DNA of 64,000 bases, taken from Clostridium sp. HBUAS56010 (lineage in GTDB: Bacteria > Bacillota > Clostridia > Lachnospirales > Lachnospiraceae). The position numbers were made by a program, and so were the translations under genes. Shown piece by piece: positions 1 through 8,121 of this stretch. The notes beneath the pieces were generated by a model. The model was not told where the DNA came from. It saw only the letters and a list, made by a program, of their open reading frames with translations, and did no database searches. Where the stretch lies: contig NZ_SULJ01000004.1 in NCBI RefSeq assembly GCF_007115105.1, positions 124,001 through 188,000 of the forward strand, written 5' to 3'. Every line of letters starts with the position of its first letter. Position 1 is the first letter of the stretch.

Positions 1-1901
1 TGGTTAAACTCTCCGAAAAGATTATCTTCGCCTTCGGGAAATATATCATGAATGGGAATTCCTGCATCGGCAGGAACTGACAAAATGGCAAGCAAAAAGC
101 GGTGAAGATAATACTGCTGTTCATAAAGCACCACTCCGCTCTTGTTTAAATCCCGGAGAAATTCATCTGTAATGGCAAATGCCCCATTTTGGTCCGAAGC
201 ATCCACCGCCTTTTTGATCTCCCCATCCAAAACCAGATTATATCCACTTTTCCCCGTCTTTTGTCCCGCCAGATCTCCATAATAAGTAACAGAGCTGTCT
301 TCCATGGAGATTCCTTCCGTATCCTCATCCCGGTCAGAATGTTCATTGATCTTTAAGGCTTCAATGCTTTCCTTATAAGCTCTTTCACCACCTGTTGGTT
401 CCGTAAATATCCGGCTTACTCCCATGTCCACATAACCGCTGCAGGCCTTAGCAGCAAAGATGGAAAGGCAGTTGCGAAGGGCAAGAATCTTTTGTTCCAC
501 CCGCTGTCTTGTTTCCCCGTCTATCATCATCACAATCGCTCTTGTATGAATAAATGCCGGGAACAGCAAAATATCGTTGATCTCTTCCGGCAGATTCTTT
601 AACAGAGCCAGATTCAAAGCATCCTGCTCCATCTGTTCCCGCTCTTTTCCGCTTTTCTTGCAAAAAATGACAGAAACCACGCAGAGATTGGGAAGAAATA
701 AAATCTTTAGCCGTTCCCCAGTCTGCTGGATTTCAGCTTTCGATAAGCTTCCCCGGATCAGGCGAAAGGCAAATAATTCTGCAAGCTGGTTCTTCTGCCG
801 GTCAATCATATTCATCAGCTCTTCATTGTGATCTGCCAGTGTATGAAGCCCCTGATTAATCAGGGAAAATTCATCGGAGCTGTTCCCAGATTTTCCATTG
901 GAGGGAACCATATCCGTGATCTGGTTAACCAGATTCTTTACGGGCTGGTAAACATGACGGGTACTGTATACGCTGATTAATCCGCTGACCACCAGCACTA
1001 TCCCAATAATTCCTGCCATGGTTATGGGAATCTGCTTTAACTGCCCGTCTGCCAGTGCCGGATCATATCCTGCAATAAAAGTCCAGCCGCTAATAACCGC
1101 CTGCCGTTTTACAATATCAAAGGAACCTGTTTTTGTATGAATCACAGTTTCCTCGTCCTGTTTCAATTTCTCGGGATGCTGTTCATAATAGTCTGCTACT
1201 TCCTGACTTTCTGAACATACAAGTTTTCCATGATTATCAAATACAACCAGTGCTCCAGTTCCAAGGCTCTTTTTTAACATTCCTTCAAACGCATTCCGGT
1301 TTAAGTTAAACAAAAACGCCGCATCCGTAGTCTCCGTATAGGTTGGAACCTTTACAACAAAGGTGAGATAATTATCATTGACATAATCCGGCTGAATCAA
1401 CTGGCTGCTGTCCTCTTTATTGGTTTGATTGACCCAGAACATCTTTCTTCTGTCTGCATTCAGTTCTTTTATCCACTGGACATTCTTAATCCGGTTAAGG
1501 GGAACCATTCCTTTATTGCTAAGCAGCCAGCCTTTTTTATAATTAATAAAACTATAACCGCTGACATAATTAAGATATACCTCATCACCAATAATTTCAT
1601 CTACAAAATCCCGGACTTTCGGGTAAGGAATATCATAATACTCCTGATTTACAATCTCTCCCGCCAGACTGGAGGAAGCAAGACTTAACAGACTCTGCCT
1701 GACAGAGTCCAATACATTTTCTGCTTTATTTTCCACCTGTAATAAAGCAGTCTCGTTGGACTGCCTGATATTCTTACGCACTGCCATGGTACCGCTGTGA
1801 TATGAATAAATCCCCAGAATCAGAAGAGGAACAATGGCAATTGCCATAAAATAAGCAAAGATTCTCTTCCGATATGTGAAACCCCTTTTTTTATTCCCCA
1901 T
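1..1901 (-). CDS. Membrane-anchored AraC-family transcriptional regulator with extracytoplasmic sensor domain (C-terminus cut by window edge)
   Basis: The frame stays open from an ATG at 1901 to base 1 (about 633 codons), so the 3' end lies outside the window. The start follows a GAGGG-type site. Residues 1-40 hold a basic N-terminus and a first membrane segment (FAYFMAIAIVPLLILGIYSY). About 270 residues of a Cache-like sensor region follow, then a second membrane segment (ITMAGIIGIVLVVSGLISVY) and a cytoplasmic linker. Near residues 530-550 is the pattern GVSRIFTEPTGGERAYKES, which in Firmicutes AraC proteins of the YesN kind sits ahead of the two C-terminal helix-turn-helix motifs. Those DNA-binding motifs would lie beyond the left edge and are not seen. 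Such proteins usually control a neighbouring sugar transporter or hydrolase. A histidine kinase is less likely because no H-box appears before the edge. Confidence 0.75.
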   Translation of the reverse strand, partial: MGNKKRGFTYRKRIFAYFMAIAIVPLLILGIYSYHSGTMAVRKNIRQSNETALLQVENKAENVLDSVRQSLLSLASSSLAGEIVNQEYYDIPYPKVRDFVDEIIGDEVYLNYVSGYSFINYKKGWLLSNKGMVPLNRIKNVQWIKELNADRRKMFWVNQTNKEDSSQLIQPDYVNDNYLTFVVKVPTYTETTDAAFLFNLNRNAFEGMLKKSLGTGALVVFDNHGKLVCSESQEVADYYEQHPEKLKQDEETVIHTKTGSFDIVKRQAVISGWTFIAGYDPALADGQLKQIPITMAGIIGIVLVVSGLISVYSTRHVYQPVKNLVNQITDMVPSNGKSGNSSDEFSLINQGLHTLADHNEELMNMIDRQKNQLAELFAFRLIRGSLSKAEIQQTGERLKILFLPNLCVVSVIFCKKSGKEREQMEQDALNLALLKNLPEEINDILLFPAFIHTRAIVMMIDGETRQRVEQKILALRNCLSIFAAKACSGYVDMGVSRIFTEPTGGERAYKESIEALKINEHSDRDEDTEGISMEDSSVTYYGDLAGQKTGKSGYNLVLDGEIKKAVDASDQNGAFAITDEFLRDLNKSGVVLYEQQYYLHRFLLAILSVPADAGIPIHDIFPEGEDNLFGEFN

Positions 1902-1920
1902 AATACCCTCTTTTAAGCAA

Positions 1921-3660
1921 TTAAAGCATCTTGATTACTTCTTCCAGTTGTTGTGCTAACCCCTTTGCCAGTTCAAAATCTTCATTTTTTAAAGCTGTTT
2001 CAATTCTTGTTTCAATGGTTTTCTTTTTATCTTCTATTTCCAGATAGTTTTTATTAAAATACCTGGCATAAATCATCTTTCGAAATGCCCGTATACTCAT
2101 TCTACGAATATTTTTATCTTCAATGAGAAACACATAATCCGCACAGTTGGCAATGGTATTAAAATCGTGAGATACCATTAACACCGCACCATGATAGTCT
2201 CTGATTGCATGTTCAAGAGCAATCTGTGAATAGGTATCCAGATGACTGGTAGGCTCATCGAGAAGAAGAAAATCAGCCTCAGTAGCAGAAATCTTAGCCA
2301 ACTGCAAAAGATTCTTCTCTCCGCCCGACAGGGAGCCGATCTTTTGCACCAGCACCTCTTCCTCAAAACCATATTTTTTTAAATGCTTTATAATATCATC
2401 ATAGGTCTGGAATCCTGCATTAAAAAATTCATCCTGCACCGTACCGTCTTCAAAAAGCATCTCCCCCTGGTTCTGAGACAAAAACGCCATAGTTACCCCA
2501 TCTTCCACAACCAAGGACTCACTGCTTTTTTTATAAATTTCACGAAGCAGTGTTGTCTTCCCTGTCCCATTGGGTCCGATCAGAGCTGCTTTGTCGCCGG
2601 ATTTCATCTCGAAACTTATATTATCCAATAAGACATGGTCAAATGCCACTCCATAACCATTCACATGAAGGATGGTGTGTTCTTCCGTCTTCTCCTTTTG
2701 AGGCAGTGCGATTTCCGGTTCTTTGATATCCACAAAAGGTGCCTTTACTCTGCGGGCTTCCAGCCTTTCCAACACTTTTTCTCTGGCATGAAGAGATTTT
2801 CCTCTTGACGCTTCTGTGTGTTTGGTGGCAGCAATTCTTAAATTATTGACAATGACCTTATTTCTCTCAATCTCCAGAGTATCCGCCACTGCCAGTTCCT
2901 GAAGTTCAATCTTGGTCTGGAGAAGAAAGCATTTATATTCCATAAATCTTCCATCGAATTCCTGAAGTTCTTTATTTTCCAAATGCAGTATTTTATTAAA
3001 ACAATGATCTAATAAATATCTGTTATGGGTAATTACTAATATCATTCCTTTATGGGCATTAATCAGATTTTTCAAAGAATTAAGATTTTCAAAATCCAGA
3101 AATACATCCGGCTCATCCATAATAATAAGGTGAGGATTGGTCAGCATAACCTGAATCACCTGAATCAGTTTAAATTCTCCTCCGCTTAAATGAGATACAA
3201 AGGAGTTTTTCCGGCTGCTCAAACCTGCAAGATTCAGTTTCTTATCAATGTTATTCTCAAAATCATCACCGCCTATGGCTTCAAATTCATCGAATGCTTC
3301 CTGATAGCGTTCCAGTAAAGCTTCCATTTCCAAAGAAGTCTCCATCTCCTTACAGATTGATGCAATTTTATTCTGTGCTTTTCTAAAATCATTGGCAATA
3401 TATTCAAATACGGTAATTTCACCGGTCTGATCCTGCTGAGAAAACTGACTAACATATCCAATCCGGTATCCCGGATCTATCTCCACCTTTCCTTCAAATG
3501 AGAAACGGTCTGGGTCCATCAAAAGATCCGTTAACGTGCTTTTCCCAATTCCACTTGCCCCGATCAAGGCACCATGCTGTCCTTCTTCTATGGTAAATGA
3601 AATATTTCTATATAATTCCTTCTCTGGAAAAGAAAAGGAAAGGTTGTCTACTTTTATCAT
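1921..3660 (-). CDS. ABC-F subfamily ATPase (ribosome-protection type candidate)
   Basis: The 579-residue protein has two ABC ATPase domains and no membrane segment, as in ABC-F translation factors. Domain 1 has Walker A GASGIGKS (about 34-41), signature LSGGE (158-162) and Walker B ending DEPD (182-185). A charged linker of about 80 residues follows, then domain 2 with Walker A GPNGTGKT, LSGGE and DEPTSHLD. A coiled C-terminal tail (DKKKTIETRIETALKNEDFE) ends the protein. Family members bind the ribosomal E site; the resistance members (Lsa, Vga, Msr types) displace lincosamides, pleuromutilins, streptogramins or macrolides. The long linker and the attenuator-like leader upstream favour a drug-responsive member, but no substrate can be assigned. 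In domain 1 the usual DEPTNHLD is DEPDVFLD. The ATG follows CAGGAG at 5-nt spacing. Confidence 0.88.
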   Translation of the reverse strand: MIKVDNLSFSFPEKELYRNISFTIEEGQHGALIGASGIGKSTLTDLLMDPDRFSFEGKVEIDPGYRIGYVSQFSQQDQTGEITVFEYIANDFRKAQNKIASICKEMETSLEMEALLERYQEAFDEFEAIGGDDFENNIDKKLNLAGLSSRKNSFVSHLSGGEFKLIQVIQVMLTNPHLIIMDEPDVFLDFENLNSLKNLINAHKGMILVITHNRYLLDHCFNKILHLENKELQEFDGRFMEYKCFLLQTKIELQELAVADTLEIERNKVIVNNLRIAATKHTEASRGKSLHAREKVLERLEARRVKAPFVDIKEPEIALPQKEKTEEHTILHVNGYGVAFDHVLLDNISFEMKSGDKAALIGPNGTGKTTLLREIYKKSSESLVVEDGVTMAFLSQNQGEMLFEDGTVQDEFFNAGFQTYDDIIKHLKKYGFEEEVLVQKIGSLSGGEKNLLQLAKISATEADFLLLDEPTSHLDTYSQIALEHAIRDYHGAVLMVSHDFNTIANCADYVFLIEDKNIRRMSIRAFRKMIYARYFNKNYLEIEDKKKTIETRIETALKNEDFELAKGLAQQLEEVIKML

Positions 3661-3711
3661 TACTGCTCCTGTCCGTGTACTGTATACACTGAAAACTCTG
3701 CTTTAAAAGAT

Positions 3712-3838
3712 AAAAAAGAGCCTATATCCATAAGCCCTTTCTATGTCCCGTTTCTGCGATCTTATGATGACTGAATTTATTGAATCCAATATTCTTTCTT
3801 AACGTTGGTAGCATATCATTATTTTCGATTTATTTCAA
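3712..3838 (-). promoter_or_regulatory. Promoter, short leader ORF and intrinsic terminator (candidate attenuator) ahead of the ABC-F gene
   Basis: On the minus strand a -35 TTGAAA (3833-3838) and a -10 TATGCT (3810-3815) are 17 bp apart. An 8-bp hairpin with GGAT loop (3718-3737) is followed by six T (3712-3717), 50 nt before the ABC-F start. This is a terminator lying between promoter and gene. Two short ORFs run into it: 3722-3814 (30 codons, ATG, ending inside the hairpin) and 3703-3789 (28 codons, TTG, preceded by AAGAAAG). The first begins within the -10, so it is readable only from another promoter; the second fits the promoter. Drug-induced ribosome stalling on a leader peptide is the known way many ABC-F resistance genes are induced. 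Which ORF is used, if any, is not decided by sequence. Confidence 0.6.
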
Positions 3839-3985
3839 CTATTTCATTTTGGGATATGTCTCTCCAACCGATGACAAATTCTCTGCTTGATCTGTTTTTC
3901 CAGCCAAAGCAGTTGTTATAAGATTTGCAACAACTGAATTTCCAATCAATTTACCTTCATTAAAATCTGTTTCATATGTCTTGAA
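3839..3985 (-). pseudogene. C-terminal remnant of an unidentified gene
   Basis: A 48-codon stretch with protein-like composition (it includes GKLIGNSVVANLITTALAGK) ends in TAG at 3839-3841. It has no start codon of its own, because an in-frame TAA lies just upstream. Between it and the array (3986-4159) both strands carry short open stretches without a convincing start. The simplest reading is a decayed gene between the CRISPR trailer end and the ABC-F promoter. I do not recognise the family. Confidence 0.4.
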
Positions 3986-4159
3986 CTTATAGACTTATTT
4001 CTCCCAGATAAATCGGATCTCTGATCAATGGACAGGCATATTGTTTGGTTTTGCGTATTTATATTGATCTTTATAAGACTATCCGATATCTGGCAAAGTG
4101 TGATTTTGAGTTGGGAAGGATTCACGAGCTGTCTATTGATTTCCCGGAAACAATCATAG

Positions 4160-5243
4160 ATTTCAATCCACGAAGCCACGAAGGCTTCGACATACTATTG
4201 CACTACCTAAGGAGGTTATAGGCATATTTCAATCCACGAAGCCACGAAGGCTTCGACAATTTCATTGAGTATCCACTCACCCAATTAGTCCATTTCAATC
4301 CACGAAGCCACGAAGGCTTCGACAGTCGATTCCAATGCCCTACCCACTGGAATAATAATTTCAATCCACGAAGCCACGAAGGCTTCGACGCCAAAGTTAA
4401 AACTTTCGGAATATGAACAAAAATTTCAATCCACGAAGGCTTCGACGGGGATATGAAGATAAAATATATAAAATACAAAAATTTCAATCCACGAAGCCAC
4501 GAAGGCTTCGACGAGGACGCAGAAAGAATTATAACAAACTATTTAAATTTCAATCCACGAAGCCACGAAGGCTTCGACGAGGAAACAGGATGGCATATCT
4601 ACATGAAAATGTGATTTCAATCCACGAAGCCACGAAGGCTTCGACCCCCATTGTATAGTACTGGGAAATCCCTTTAATAATTTCAATCCACGAAGCCACG
4701 AAGGCTTCGACGGATATTGCTATGGAACGGCTACCGGATACAGACATTTCAATCCACGAAGCCACGAAGGCTTCGACCGGAAATATAAAGCGGATGCAAG
4801 TAATCTAAACTATTTCAATCCACGAAGCCACGAAGGCTTCGACTATTGCATCTTTGGCTGGTAGGGCAGCAGGAAGGGATATTTCAATCCACGAAGCCAC
4901 GAAGGCTTCGACATGATAAGGCCAGGGCAGTGGCACAGAATAAATGATTTCAATCCACGAAGCCACGAAGGCTTCGACATAACAGAGGGTACGCAGTTAG
5001 TAGGCGGTATATAATTTCAATCCACGAAGCCACGAAGGCTTCGACCAAAAGGAGGGAAATGGAATGGATGAGCAGAAAAAATTTCAATCCACGAAGCCAC
5101 GAAGGCTTCGACAGTACAATGTAAGTCCTGGACAGATTGGAAGAATATTTCAATCCACGAAGCCACGAAGGCTTCGACGTGTCAGTCAGTCACACAACAA
5201 TCCTTATAGGCATTTCAATCCACGAAGCCACGAAGGCTTCGAC
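4160..5243 (-). CRISPR. CRISPR array, type I-C-like repeat, 17 repeats and 16 spacers, no cas genes in the window
   Basis: The 32-bp repeat begins ATTTCAATCCACGAAG on the plus strand and ends GGCTTCGAC. Read on the minus strand it starts GTCGAAGCC and ends GTGGATTGAAAT, the 3' end typical of type I-C repeats, so the array is oriented leftward. The repeat can form a 7-bp stem CGAAGCC/GGCTTCG with a 5-nt loop. Repeats start at 4160, 4226, 4292, 4358, 4423, 4481, 4547, 4614, 4680, 4746, 4812, 4881, 4947, 5014, 5081, 5147 and 5212. Spacers are 33-37 nt, mostly 34. All repeats are identical except the one at 4423-4446, which lacks 8 nt. No spacer visibly matches the rest of the window. Some look like gene starts of a target replicon, such as the spacer at 5046-5080 with AAGGAGG before an ATG. 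Flanking genes are ABC-F and pdxA2, not cas. Confidence 0.97.
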
Positions 5244-5292
5244 AGCAAACTTTCACAAATAATCCAAATACATTAATGAAAATCTTATCACA

Positions 5293-5321
5293 ATTATATA
5301 ATACATTCCCATGTATGACAA
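5293..5321 (-). promoter_or_regulatory. Promoter in the CRISPR leader
   Basis: On the minus strand, -35 TTGTCA (5316-5321) and -10 TATAAT (5293-5298) are separated by 17 bp. The predicted transcription start near 5286 lies about 43 nt before the first repeat at 5243. The surrounding 5244-5340 is AT-rich, as a leader should be, so transcription of the array toward lower coordinates is plausible. Confidence 0.65.
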
Positions 5322-5363
5322 TTACTATTTCCATAACCAAGATTTTTTCATCTTATACAGGTT

Positions 5364-5539
5364 AAAAAAAAGTGCGAATCCTCCAGCGATTTCATGTTCA
5401 CTTCCGATTCGCACATACCTGCATACATAACCGATAGATTTTAAATTTATCATTACTACATGTTAGCAATCTGACTTTTCTATGATTCATCTACCTTTTA
5501 CCATTCTCATTTCCCTATGAACAACACTTATATTTTATA
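5364..5539 (-). ncRNA. Candidate small RNA or short leader transcript upstream of the CRISPR leader
   Basis: A minus-strand promoter (-35 TTGACG 5569-5574, 17-bp spacer, -10 TAAAAT 5546-5551) would start a transcript near 5539. It would stop at an intrinsic terminator with a perfect 9-bp stem GTGCGAATC/GATTCGCAC (5372-5380 with 5406-5414) and eight T (5364-5371), giving an RNA of about 175 nt. Inside is a possible 30-codon ORF (5398-5490) with AAAAGG shortly before its ATG and its stop in the terminator loop. The product could be a small RNA, a small protein, or the terminator of a lost operon. No clear complementarity to the CRISPR repeat was seen. Confidence 0.4.
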
Positions 5540-5581
5540 ACCCCATTTTACAAATAATCCCTTCTATCGTCAACCATCTAT

Positions 5582-5734
5582 ATTCAAACACATTCAAACA
5601 CTCCTTCCTAACATTGTGTTTATTTTAACAATTGTTTTCATCACTTTTATATATTTATACCAATCATTTTAAATATATAAACATTTTATTGACATTTTCA
5701 AACAAATATTATACTATAACAACATATTCAAACA
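5582..5734 (+). promoter_or_regulatory. pdxA2 operon promoter with four TTCAAACA direct repeats
   Basis: A promoter with -35 TTGACA (5689-5694), 17-bp spacer and -10 TACTAT (5712-5717) lies 58 bp before the pdxA2 start. The octamer TTCAAACA occurs four times: within 5582-5590, 5592-5600, 5697-5704 (in the promoter spacer) and 5726-5734 (just after the start point). Copy starts are spaced about 10, 104 and 30 bp, close to whole helical turns. The likely binding protein is the DeoR-family regulator at the end of the operon, which is an inference from proximity. Confidence 0.6.
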
Positions 5735-5774
5735 TAAATTAAAGCATAAAACGAACAAGAAAGGATGAATTATT

Positions 5775-6770
5775 ATGAAAAAGCCACTAATAGCCATTCC
5801 CATCGGAGATCCTGCAGGAGTTGGTCCGGAGATTACTGTCATGGCAGTTGCAGACAAGGCTGTTTTCGATCAGGCAGATACCATTATTGTGGGAGATAAA
5901 AAGATTATGGAACTAGCCATTGAAATCGTGGGAGCAGACGTAACCATTCACCTTGTAAACGACCCTTCCGAGGGAAAATTTGAACCGGGTATTTTAAATC
6001 TGATTGACCTTGACAACATTGATATGAACCAGTTTGAATTTGGCAAAGTATCCGGCATGTGTGGAAAGGCGGCGTATGAATACATTGCCAAAAGCGTTGA
6101 ACTGGCTAATAAGAAAAAAGTTTCCGCTGTAGCCACCACACCCATTAACAAGGAATCTTTAAGAGCCGGAAATATCAATTTCATTGGACACACAGAGATC
6201 TTTGGAGCACTGACTAATACGCCTGATCCTCTGACCATGTTTGAGGTTCATGGTATGCGGGTGTTTTTCTTAAGCCGCCATGTACCTTTACGAAAAGCCT
6301 GTGATATGGTGAAAAAGGACCGTCTGATTGATTATGTGCACCGTTGTACCGAAGCATTAAAAAAACTGGGAATTACAGAAGGTACCATGGCAATTGCCGG
6401 ATTAAATCCTCACAGCGGAGAACACGGACTTTTTGGAAATGAAGAAGAAGAGATTTATGCTGCCGTGGAAGTATTGCAGAAAGAAGGTTATCAGGTGGTA
6501 GGTCCTATTGGCGCTGATTCTGTATTCCATCAGGCTTTACAGGGGAGATACAGCAGTGTTTTATCCCTTTATCACGATCAGGGACACATTGCAACAAAAA
6601 CCCTTGACTTTGAACGAACCATCGCCATAACAGGAGGAATGCCTATCCTGCGCACTTCTGTTGACCATGGAACTGCATTTGACATTGCCGGGACAGGAAA
6701 AGTAAGTGCCGTCAGCATGGTGGAGGCAATCCTGCTGGCAGCCAAATACTCACCAAATTTTAACCAGTAA
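5775..6770 (+). CDS. pdxA2: PdxA2-type 4-phosphate dehydrogenase of four-carbon acid sugars (D-threonate/D-erythronate 4-phosphate dehydrogenase candidate)
   Basis: The 331-residue protein belongs to the PdxA family, NAD-dependent metal-binding dehydrogenases. Family motifs seen are [10 protein letters not shown] near the N-terminus, GHTEIF with a metal-ligand His, [11 protein letters not shown] and [14 protein letters not shown] near the C-terminus. True PdxA works in pyridoxal phosphate synthesis on 4-phosphohydroxy-threonine. The PdxA2 branch oxidises D-threonate 4-phosphate (or the erythronate isomer), and decarboxylation then gives dihydroxyacetone phosphate. The catabolic reading rests on the next gene, a DUF1537 sugar-acid kinase 19 bp downstream, followed by a GntP permease and a DeoR regulator. 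No other vitamin B6 gene is nearby. The ATG follows AAAGGATG. Confidence 0.87.
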   Translation: MKKPLIAIPIGDPAGVGPEITVMAVADKAVFDQADTIIVGDKKIMELAIEIVGADVTIHLVNDPSEGKFEPGILNLIDLDNIDMNQFEFGKVSGMCGKAAYEYIAKSVELANKKKVSAVATTPINKESLRAGNINFIGHTEIFGALTNTPDPLTMFEVHGMRVFFLSRHVPLRKACDMVKKDRLIDYVHRCTEALKKLGITEGTMAIAGLNPHSGEHGLFGNEEEEIYAAVEVLQKEGYQVVGPIGADSVFHQALQGRYSSVLSLYHDQGHIATKTLDFERTIAITGGMPILRTSVDHGTAFDIAGTGKVSAVSMVEAILLAAKYSPNFNQ

Positions 6771-6789
6771 TGATGAAGGAGGAGGTATT

Positions 6790-8088
6790 ATGTTAAAAAC
6801 GGTAATTATTGCGGACGATTTAACAGGGGCAAATGATACGGGGGCGATCATTGCAAAAGACGGGTTCCAGGTGGGAACCATTCTGGATCTAAAGAATCTG
6901 GAGAATTTTAAAGATTTTGATGTTCTTTGTATCAGCACAGACAGCAGAGGTCTTTCAAAAGAGGAGGCTTACAAAGAAGTCGCACTGGCAGCCAGCTATT
7001 TTAAAGACAAAGAAAACATCTTTTTCAGCAAACGGTGCGATTCCACTCTTCGTGGAAACGTTGGTGCTGAAATCGACAGTATTTTAGATGCTCTGGGGCA
7101 AGACACTACTGCAATTGTAGTTGCTTCTTTCCCGTCTTCCGGACGTACCTGTATTGGAGACCATCTCCTGGTTCATCAGATTCCATTAGAAAAAACAGAG
7201 GTGGCAAAAGATCCCATTTCCCCTGTAACCCTTTCAAGAGTGACGGAAATTGTTAAAAAACAAAGCGGTTACCCGGTGGGATATCTTCCACTTTCCCAAG
7301 TGTTAAAAGGGTGGGAAGCCATCAGCTCTTCTTTAAAAGAACTTTCCAAGACCAATCGGATTCTGGTTGTTGATGCAAGAACCAATGATGATATATCAGC
7401 CATTGCAGCAGGATGCATTGCCTCAGGTCTAAAGATTGTTGCCATTGATCCAGGATCCTTTACTGCCGCCATGACCCGTCAGCTCTATGGTGAAAAGAGA
7501 GAAAAGACCAGCAAAAAAAAGATTCTATGTGGAATCGGAAGCGCTTCTGCCTTAACAAGAAGGCAGGTTAAGAACCTAAAAGACGGCCGGAATCCACTGA
7601 TTGTTAAAACAGATGCCTCCCGCTTCTTTTATAAGGAAGAAAGAGAAGCAGAAATCCAGAGAGTCGCCGCAGAAGTAATCAGAAAACAGGACACTGCTGA
7701 TATTCTGGCTGTGGTAACAACCATGGAAGAAAATGATGTTTTAAACCTTTCTGAAATTGCCAAAAAGACCGGAAAGACAACCAGTGAATGTGCCGATGCC
7801 ATCACCTATGGTGTTGCGGAAATCATTTATACCATAAAAGCACAGCTTAACGAAGAAATCCAGGGGATTTACACCTCTGGCGGTGATATTGCCGCAGCAT
7901 TTTGTGACCGGATCGGAGCAGTTGGATTTGATGTAAAGGACGAAGTAGTTCCGCTTGCCATTTACAGTAAAGTTCTTGGCGGTGATTTTGACGGAATCTC
8001 CATGATCACAAAAGGTGGTTTAGTTGGAGATGATTCCACCCTTACCACATGCCTTGACTACCTGATGGATCAGATCAAATCTTTTTAA
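6790..8088 (+). CDS. dtnK: Four-carbon acid sugar kinase (DUF1537 family, DtnK/OtnK type)
   Basis: The 432-residue protein phosphorylates the 4-hydroxyl of a C4 sugar acid such as D-threonate or D-erythronate with ATP, feeding PdxA2. The N-terminal half starts with the family signature IIADDLTGANDTG. The C-terminal nucleotide-binding half includes the glycine-rich TSGGDIAAAF near residue 365. A longer open frame begins at 6706 inside pdxA2, but the ATG at 6790 directly follows GGAGG and is the sensible start. DUF1537 kinases paired with PdxA2 are an established acid-sugar pathway; the exact stereoisomer cannot be read from sequence. Confidence 0.88.
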   Translation: MLKTVIIADDLTGANDTGAIIAKDGFQVGTILDLKNLENFKDFDVLCISTDSRGLSKEEAYKEVALAASYFKDKENIFFSKRCDSTLRGNVGAEIDSILDALGQDTTAIVVASFPSSGRTCIGDHLLVHQIPLEKTEVAKDPISPVTLSRVTEIVKKQSGYPVGYLPLSQVLKGWEAISSSLKELSKTNRILVVDARTNDDISAIAAGCIASGLKIVAIDPGSFTAAMTRQLYGEKREKTSKKKILCGIGSASALTRRQVKNLKDGRNPLIVKTDASRFFYKEEREAEIQRVAAEVIRKQDTADILAVVTTMEENDVLNLSEIAKKTGKTTSECADAITYGVAEIIYTIKAQLNEEIQGIYTSGGDIAAAFCDRIGAVGFDVKDEVVPLAIYSKVLGGDFDGISMITKGGLVGDDSTLTTCLDYLMDQIKSF

Positions 8089-8121
8089 CCAAACAAATCA
8101 CAAGAAAGTTGAGGGTCTTTT

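Noticed and set aside
1-1901. Sensor histidine kinase for the first gene
   Set aside because: No H-box or ATPase motif occurs in 633 codons, and the pattern before the edge is that of AraC/YesN-type regulators.
4203-5276. Short open frames on both strands across the CRISPR array
   Set aside because: They are made of translated repeats and spacers and have no ribosome sites.
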